Shown here one piece after another: positions 23,052-26,634 of a stretch of DNA of 26,634 nucleotides. A program made the position numbers and the translations under genes. Source of the DNA: Clostridium disporicum (lineage in GTDB: Bacteria; Bacillota; Clostridia; Clostridiales; Clostridiaceae); the NCBI RefSeq assembly GCF_001405015.1, contig NZ_CYZX01000002.1:185821-212454 (forward strand), given 5' to 3'. The number at the start of each line of letters is the position of its first letter. Position 1 is the first letter of the stretch. The notes beneath the pieces are model-generated. The model saw only the letters and a program-made list of their open reading frames with translations, was not told where the DNA came from and searched no databases.

Positions 23052-23831
23052 ATGAACAATGAAAAGTTAAGAGATGTGGTGAAAGAAAATTTTGAAATAG
23101 CTAAAAATAATTTTTATATTTCTAAAAATGGGAAGAAGGTAGAACTTGATAATAAAGTTGAGGATATGATAGATAAAACAGAGCTTGTAAATAATGAAGT
23201 GACATATGTTGAAAATTATAAAGAAATTCAAAAAAATTATATAGTTAGAGATAATATTATAAATCTTGGGACTATAGATACTATTTTAAAGCTAAGAAAT
23301 GAAGGAGTAAGAGGGAATATAATAGTATTGAATTTTGCAAGTGCTATTAATCCAGGTGGTGGATATTTAAGCGGAAGTAAAGCTCAAGAGGAAAGTCTAT
23401 GTAGAGCTTCCATGCTATATGAAAGTTTGAAAAAGCAGAATGATTTTTATAAATTTAATAGAGAAAATTATACGCCTTTATATAATGATAGAATGCTTTA
23501 TGTTCCCAATGTACCTATAATAAGAAATGATACTCTTGAACTTTTAGATAATTATGAGTTAGCTTCTTTTATAGTATCTCCAGCTGTGAACAGAAGAAAA
23601 GCATATGCTGAAGGGGTAAGAGATGAGAAATTATTAGTTGATATTATGAGTAAGAGAATAGAAAAGATAGTAAAACTAGCGATAAGTAAAAAACCAACGG
23701 TATTAATACTAGGTGCATTTGGTTGCGGAGTCTTTGGTAATGATAGAGAAGTTGTTTATGATATTTTTGAGAAATGCATTAGGGAATTTGTACCAGTAGA
23801 AATAAAAGTTATTTTTGCTGTAATTCAATAG
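23052..23831 (+). CDS. Microbial-type poly(ADP-ribose) glycohydrolase (TIGR02452 family)
   Basis: A 259-residue macrodomain-fold protein of the bacterial PARG family, members of which cleave ADP-ribose chains or ADP-ribose attached to macromolecules. ATG 23052 is used because AAGGAGGG lies at good spacing; the in-frame GTG at 23046 touches that site. The catalytic signature is GGGYLSGSKAQEE (residues 102-114): Gly-Gly-Gly, then Gln-Glu-Glu with the two Glu as candidate catalytic residues. The following LCRASMLYESL and the C-terminal ILGAFGCGVFGND are characteristic. About 80 N-terminal residues precede the macrodomain, as is usual for the bacterial type. No ADP-ribosyltransferase gene is in the window, so its target is unknown. 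It appears to be a single-gene unit. Confidence 0.9.
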   Translation: MNNEKLRDVVKENFEIAKNNFYISKNGKKVELDNKVEDMIDKTELVNNEVTYVENYKEIQKNYIVRDNIINLGTIDTILKLRNEGVRGNIIVLNFASAINPGGGYLSGSKAQEESLCRASMLYESLKKQNDFYKFNRENYTPLYNDRMLYVPNVPIIRNDTLELLDNYELASFIVSPAVNRRKAYAEGVRDEKLLVDIMSKRIEKIVKLAISKKPTVLILGAFGCGVFGNDREVVYDIFEKCIREFVPVEIKVIFAVIQ

Positions 23832-23952
23832 TTTATTAACAAAAGAATTACACAAAAAATTTAGAAGTAACCATAAGAACGTATATTGTATAATTATAAC
23901 AAATAAAATATGATAATTAATACTTAATAATTAAATTGTATTTAGAAGAAGT

Positions 23953-23997
23953 AAGTGGTAAATGAATATTAAACAACCATTTGCCACTTCGTTTTTT
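23953..23997. terminator. Intrinsic terminator between convergent genes
   Basis: Twelve-base stem (23953-23964 with 23978-23989, one G-T wobble), a 13-base loop and six Ts (23992-23997). It lies 120 bases after the PARG stop and close to the end of the minus-strand nuclease-like gene, so it probably serves both. Confidence 0.8.
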
Positions 23998-24007
23998 CTA
24001 ACTAGAA

Positions 24008-24784
24008 CTATTTTAGCTTTATATCGGCTATTAATGGGAAGTGATCTGAAGGAAATTTACTATTTAGGTTATCGGTAATTATATCTACATCTACTATTTC
24101 TAGCTCTTCACTTACAAAAATATAATCTATATGGGAGCCAGTATCTTTGCCTTTAAAACCAGCTCGTGTAGGTTTATTATATAAATCTTTATTTTTATCT
24201 TGAACAGCAAAAAACCTTTTGTCATAATATTTTCCGCTAGCAAAGTTTTTAATTACTTTACTATTAGGAGTAGCATTAAAATCACCCATTACAATTACTG
24301 GAAGTTTATCTTCTCTATAATTTGAATCTATGAATTTGCCTAATTTCTTTATTCCATAGTCTCTAGCTTGTGGAAGTAAACAATCAAGATGAGTATTATA
24401 TACTCTGATTTTTGTATTGTCATCTAATTTAATTTTAGCGGTTGTACATATTCTTGGGTATAGAGAAAACCAAGGTTGACTACCTATCTTATTAGGTGTA
24501 TTTGATAGCCAGATAGTTTTATGATCTTCTATGCTATGTTTTTTAGGAATTATTAAGTCATTTCTTTCGGCAAATAACTTTTTGCTCCTAGCTCGGCCAA
24601 CAATATTAAAATCCTTAGCAAACTCTATAATATCTTTATGCATTTTATTTGTTAATTCTTGCACTCCAATAATATCGCAGTTATACTTTAGTATTATTTC
24701 TTTAACAATATCTTTGCGATTAACCCATCTATTATTTATATCTAGAATGAAATCGCTTCTAAGATTAAAAGACATTACAATCAT
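24008..24784 (-). CDS. Endonuclease/exonuclease/phosphatase-family protein
   Basis: A 258-residue Mg2+-dependent phosphoesterase of the EEP (DNase I/sphingomyelinase-like) superfamily. The start MIVMSFNLRSDF has AAAGGTGAG upstream on the minus strand. All family motifs are present: Asn7 in MSFNLR, Glu43 in GVQEL, YNTHLD (129-134), Asp168/Asn170 in GDFNATP, His218/Asp220 in GSHIDYIFVS and the catalytic pair Asp247-His248 in PSDHFPL. There is no signal peptide, so it should act inside the cell. Substrate class (DNA, RNA, phospholipid head group or inositol phosphate) cannot be assigned; the compact length and no extra domain fit the small bacterial EEP group. It faces the PARG gene across a shared terminator. 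Confidence 0.9.
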   Translation of the reverse strand: MIVMSFNLRSDFILDINNRWVNRKDIVKEIILKYNCDIIGVQELTNKMHKDIIEFAKDFNIVGRARSKKLFAERNDLIIPKKHSIEDHKTIWLSNTPNKIGSQPWFSLYPRICTTAKIKLDDNTKIRVYNTHLDCLLPQARDYGIKKLGKFIDSNYREDKLPVIVMGDFNATPNSKVIKNFASGKYYDKRFFAVQDKNKDLYNKPTRAGFKGKDTGSHIDYIFVSEELEIVDVDIITDNLNSKFPSDHFPLIADIKLK

Positions 24785-25054
24785 TAATTCTCACCTTTTT
24801 CTATATATAATCCCTTAATTTACGATGCTTAGTAAAAAGCTTTATATTTATTTTATCATATATTAAATATTATAATCATTCATAATATTTCTTTTTATCA
24901 CAAAAGATGGTAAAATATTATTATAAATAGGAAATAAATACTAATATATGTTAAATAATTACAAATAATTAGTAAAAAGTATTTAAATTTAATTGATAAA
25001 TGTGGTAAAATAAATTGCTGAAAGACTAAGAGCTGTGGAGGAAAAGATCTATAT

Positions 25055-26614
25055 ATGAATAAAAGTACAATTAAAAGAGGAATTGCAATTTCGGGAGTAA
25101 TTGGTGGTATGGTATTGTTAAAGCCAATTGCAGTACAGGCTTTAGAAAATAATGAATTGCCAACAACTGAGGCTGATATAGAAAATGTCAATATGAGAAG
25201 CACTAGTAGAGGACAAGTTGTTAATGTTGATGGAACATATTTAAGAATTAGGTCTAATCCATCAACAAACTCTGAAATTCTTGGAACTATGAGTGAAGGT
25301 ATTAGTTTTGAAATTATATCATACAGTAATGGTTGGTATAAGATTAGCTATAACAATATTTTGGGTTATGTACATGGAGATTATGTAGAAGAAATAAACT
25401 CAAGTTCTACAGAAGATACATTATATTACGGGAAGGTATATAATGCAGAACCTAATTTAAGAGTTAGAAGTGGTGCTTCGTTAAATTCATCTATTATCGG
25501 GTATGTTGTGGATAATACAACTGTAACAATAGTAGGGACTGCAGACGAATGGTATAAAATTAAGTTTAATAATGGCTATGGATATGTACATAGTGATTAT
25601 ATTTTAGTTAATGGTATCAACGATGGTAATAACAATAATAATGAAAATGGTGCAGGTGGAGATGATACCGTAAGAAAAATTGGATATGTATATGATCTAG
25701 GTGGTTCTACATTAAGAATACGTAAATCACCAAACACAAATTCAGAAGTGCTTGGAAGTTTATATGAAGGAAATTCTGTTAATATTATAGGTGAAGAAGG
25801 TAATTGGTATAGAATTTCATATAATAATTCAGTAGCATATGTAAGTAAAGATTATATAACACTAGAAAAGACATCAGATGATAATAACAGTGGATCTGGA
25901 GAAATTTTGCCTGAGCAAAGTATAATTTCCAAAGGGAAAGTTATAAATGTTGAAGGTTCAAATTTGAGAGTACGTAAAGAGGCATCCACAGATTCGTTTG
26001 TTATTGGATATCTTTTAAATAATACTATTGTAGAAATTCAAGGGCAAGTAGGAAATTGGTATAAGATAGTATTTAAAGATTCAGTAGGTTATGTAAGTGC
26101 TGATTATATTACTGTAGACTTTGAAGAAAACTCAGGAAATATTAGCAATGAAGGGTCTGTAAATAAAGAAGCTTACAATATAATTTTAGACTCTATGAAA
26201 GCTCAACTAGGAGCTCCGTATGTATGGGGAGGATCTGGAGAGTTTTTAACTACAGAATTTTTAAATGAATTAAAAAATAGATTCCCTGAGGATGCTGCTC
26301 AAGGAGAATATGACCATGCTGAAAGATTTGTAGACATGGGTTATAGAGCCTTTGATTGCTCTGGTCTTATTTATTGGGCATTTAGACAAGCTGGTATTAA
26401 TGTGGGTAGAACGACATATAACCAAATTAATGATGGAATAGAAGTATCATTAAATGATGTTATTCCTGGGGATTTAATTTTTACAGGAGATTTAGGACAT
26501 GTTGGTATGTATATTGGTGATGGTAAATGGATTGAATCTTCATTTACAGGAGATACAGTAAGAATTAGTAATGTACCGTGGGGATATGTAAGTAGAGCAA
26601 GAAGAATATTGTAG
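25055..26614 (+). CDS. Secreted SH3b-repeat NlpC/P60 peptidoglycan hydrolase
   Basis: A 519-residue exported cell-wall enzyme. The signal peptide has a KRG start, a hydrophobic stretch and probable cleavage after AVQA (about residue 29). Four SH3b repeats follow at about 52-112, 123-180, 207-270 and 297-352, each with a LRIR/LRVR-x-x-(P/A)-(S/N) strand and a GWYKI/NWYKI-...-GYV element. Linkers are rich in Asn, Gly and Ser. The C-terminal NlpC/P60 domain (about 375-519) has Cys435 in FDCSGLIYWAF and His482 in GHVGMYIGDG; the third polar residue is not clear. Between the usual YVWGG strand and the catalytic Cys there is an insert of about 35 residues, where most family members have 5-10. It probably cleaves stem-peptide bonds of peptidoglycan. 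GGAGG lies 13 bases before the ATG, longer than ideal, but no better in-frame start exists. Confidence 0.92.
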   Translation: MNKSTIKRGIAISGVIGGMVLLKPIAVQALENNELPTTEADIENVNMRSTSRGQVVNVDGTYLRIRSNPSTNSEILGTMSEGISFEIISYSNGWYKISYNNILGYVHGDYVEEINSSSTEDTLYYGKVYNAEPNLRVRSGASLNSSIIGYVVDNTTVTIVGTADEWYKIKFNNGYGYVHSDYILVNGINDGNNNNNENGAGGDDTVRKIGYVYDLGGSTLRIRKSPNTNSEVLGSLYEGNSVNIIGEEGNWYRISYNNSVAYVSKDYITLEKTSDDNNSGSGEILPEQSIISKGKVINVEGSNLRVRKEASTDSFVIGYLLNNTIVEIQGQVGNWYKIVFKDSVGYVSADYITVDFEENSGNISNEGSVNKEAYNIILDSMKAQLGAPYVWGGSGEFLTTEFLNELKNRFPEDAAQGEYDHAERFVDMGYRAFDCSGLIYWAFRQAGINVGRTTYNQINDGIEVSLNDVIPGDLIFTGDLGHVGMYIGDGKWIESSFTGDTVRISNVPWGYVSRARRIL

Positions 26615-26634
26615 AGAGTGAAAGGTATTTTTAG

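Noticed and set aside
24785..25054. Regulatory element or small gene before the NlpC/P60 gene
   Set aside because: The 270 bases are very AT-rich, with several TAAAAT/TATAAT-like hexamers, but no -35/-10 pair, repeat or coding frame stands out from background.

Overview
The window looks like chromosome of a low-GC Clostridium-type anaerobe. The DNA is strongly AT-rich, genes have strong AGGAGG-type ribosome binding sites, and NfnAB, a selenium-type molybdenum hydroxylase cluster, a sigma-54 enhancer-binding protein and a secreted SH3/NlpC-P60 wall hydrolase occur together. I name no species. No rRNA, tRNA or CRISPR array was seen, and no stretch longer than about 300 bases lacks a gene or a gene remnant.

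Layout. (1) 1-4411 is mixed: an unrecognised protein running in from the left edge, an orphan membrane histidine kinase with a near-consensus promoter, a HAD hydrolase, a small lipoprotein, a nitroreductase and a 59-residue BFD-type [2Fe-2S] protein. (2) 4580-10181 is a redox module. A GAF-PAS-AAA+-Fis activator is followed by a textbook -24/-12 sigma-54 promoter (6584-6600) and the operon Fe-alcohol dehydrogenase, nfnA, nfnB, closed by a strong terminator. Alcohol metabolism and NADH/NADPH/ferredoxin balancing thus appear to be switched on together. (3) 10274-14130, minus strand, is a two-gene isoprenoid operon: an atypical cis-prenyltransferase, then a CrtI-type desaturase. The crtI gene is split by a 1689-bp IS1595-family element (11454-13142) with 24/26-matching terminal inverted repeats and a perfect 8-bp target duplication, TATTTAAA. 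Removing the element and one TSD copy restores an uninterrupted 497-residue frame, so the insertion alone breaks the gene. The element also carries a small lipoprotein gene as passenger.

(4) 14239-22964 is a selenium-dependent molybdenum hydroxylase (xanthine dehydrogenase-like) cluster: yqeC, yqeB and an XdhC-like maturation gene, then an NCS2 purine permease, then FAD, [2Fe-2S] and molybdopterin subunits and a MocA-like nucleotidyltransferase. Likely control sites are a promoter before yqeC, two PurBox-like sequences before the permease and a perfect 9-3-9 palindrome before the structural genes. Together they suggest uptake and hydroxylation of a purine such as xanthine, hypoxanthine or urate.

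(5) 23052-26614 holds a microbial-type poly(ADP-ribose) glycohydrolase (TIGR02452), a convergent endonuclease/exonuclease/phosphatase-family protein, and a secreted protein with four SH3b repeats and a C-terminal NlpC/P60 peptidase. The most unusual items are the cargo-carrying IS that cleanly inactivates crtI, the cis-prenyltransferase/CrtI pairing, and the sigma-54-driven adh-nfnAB operon.
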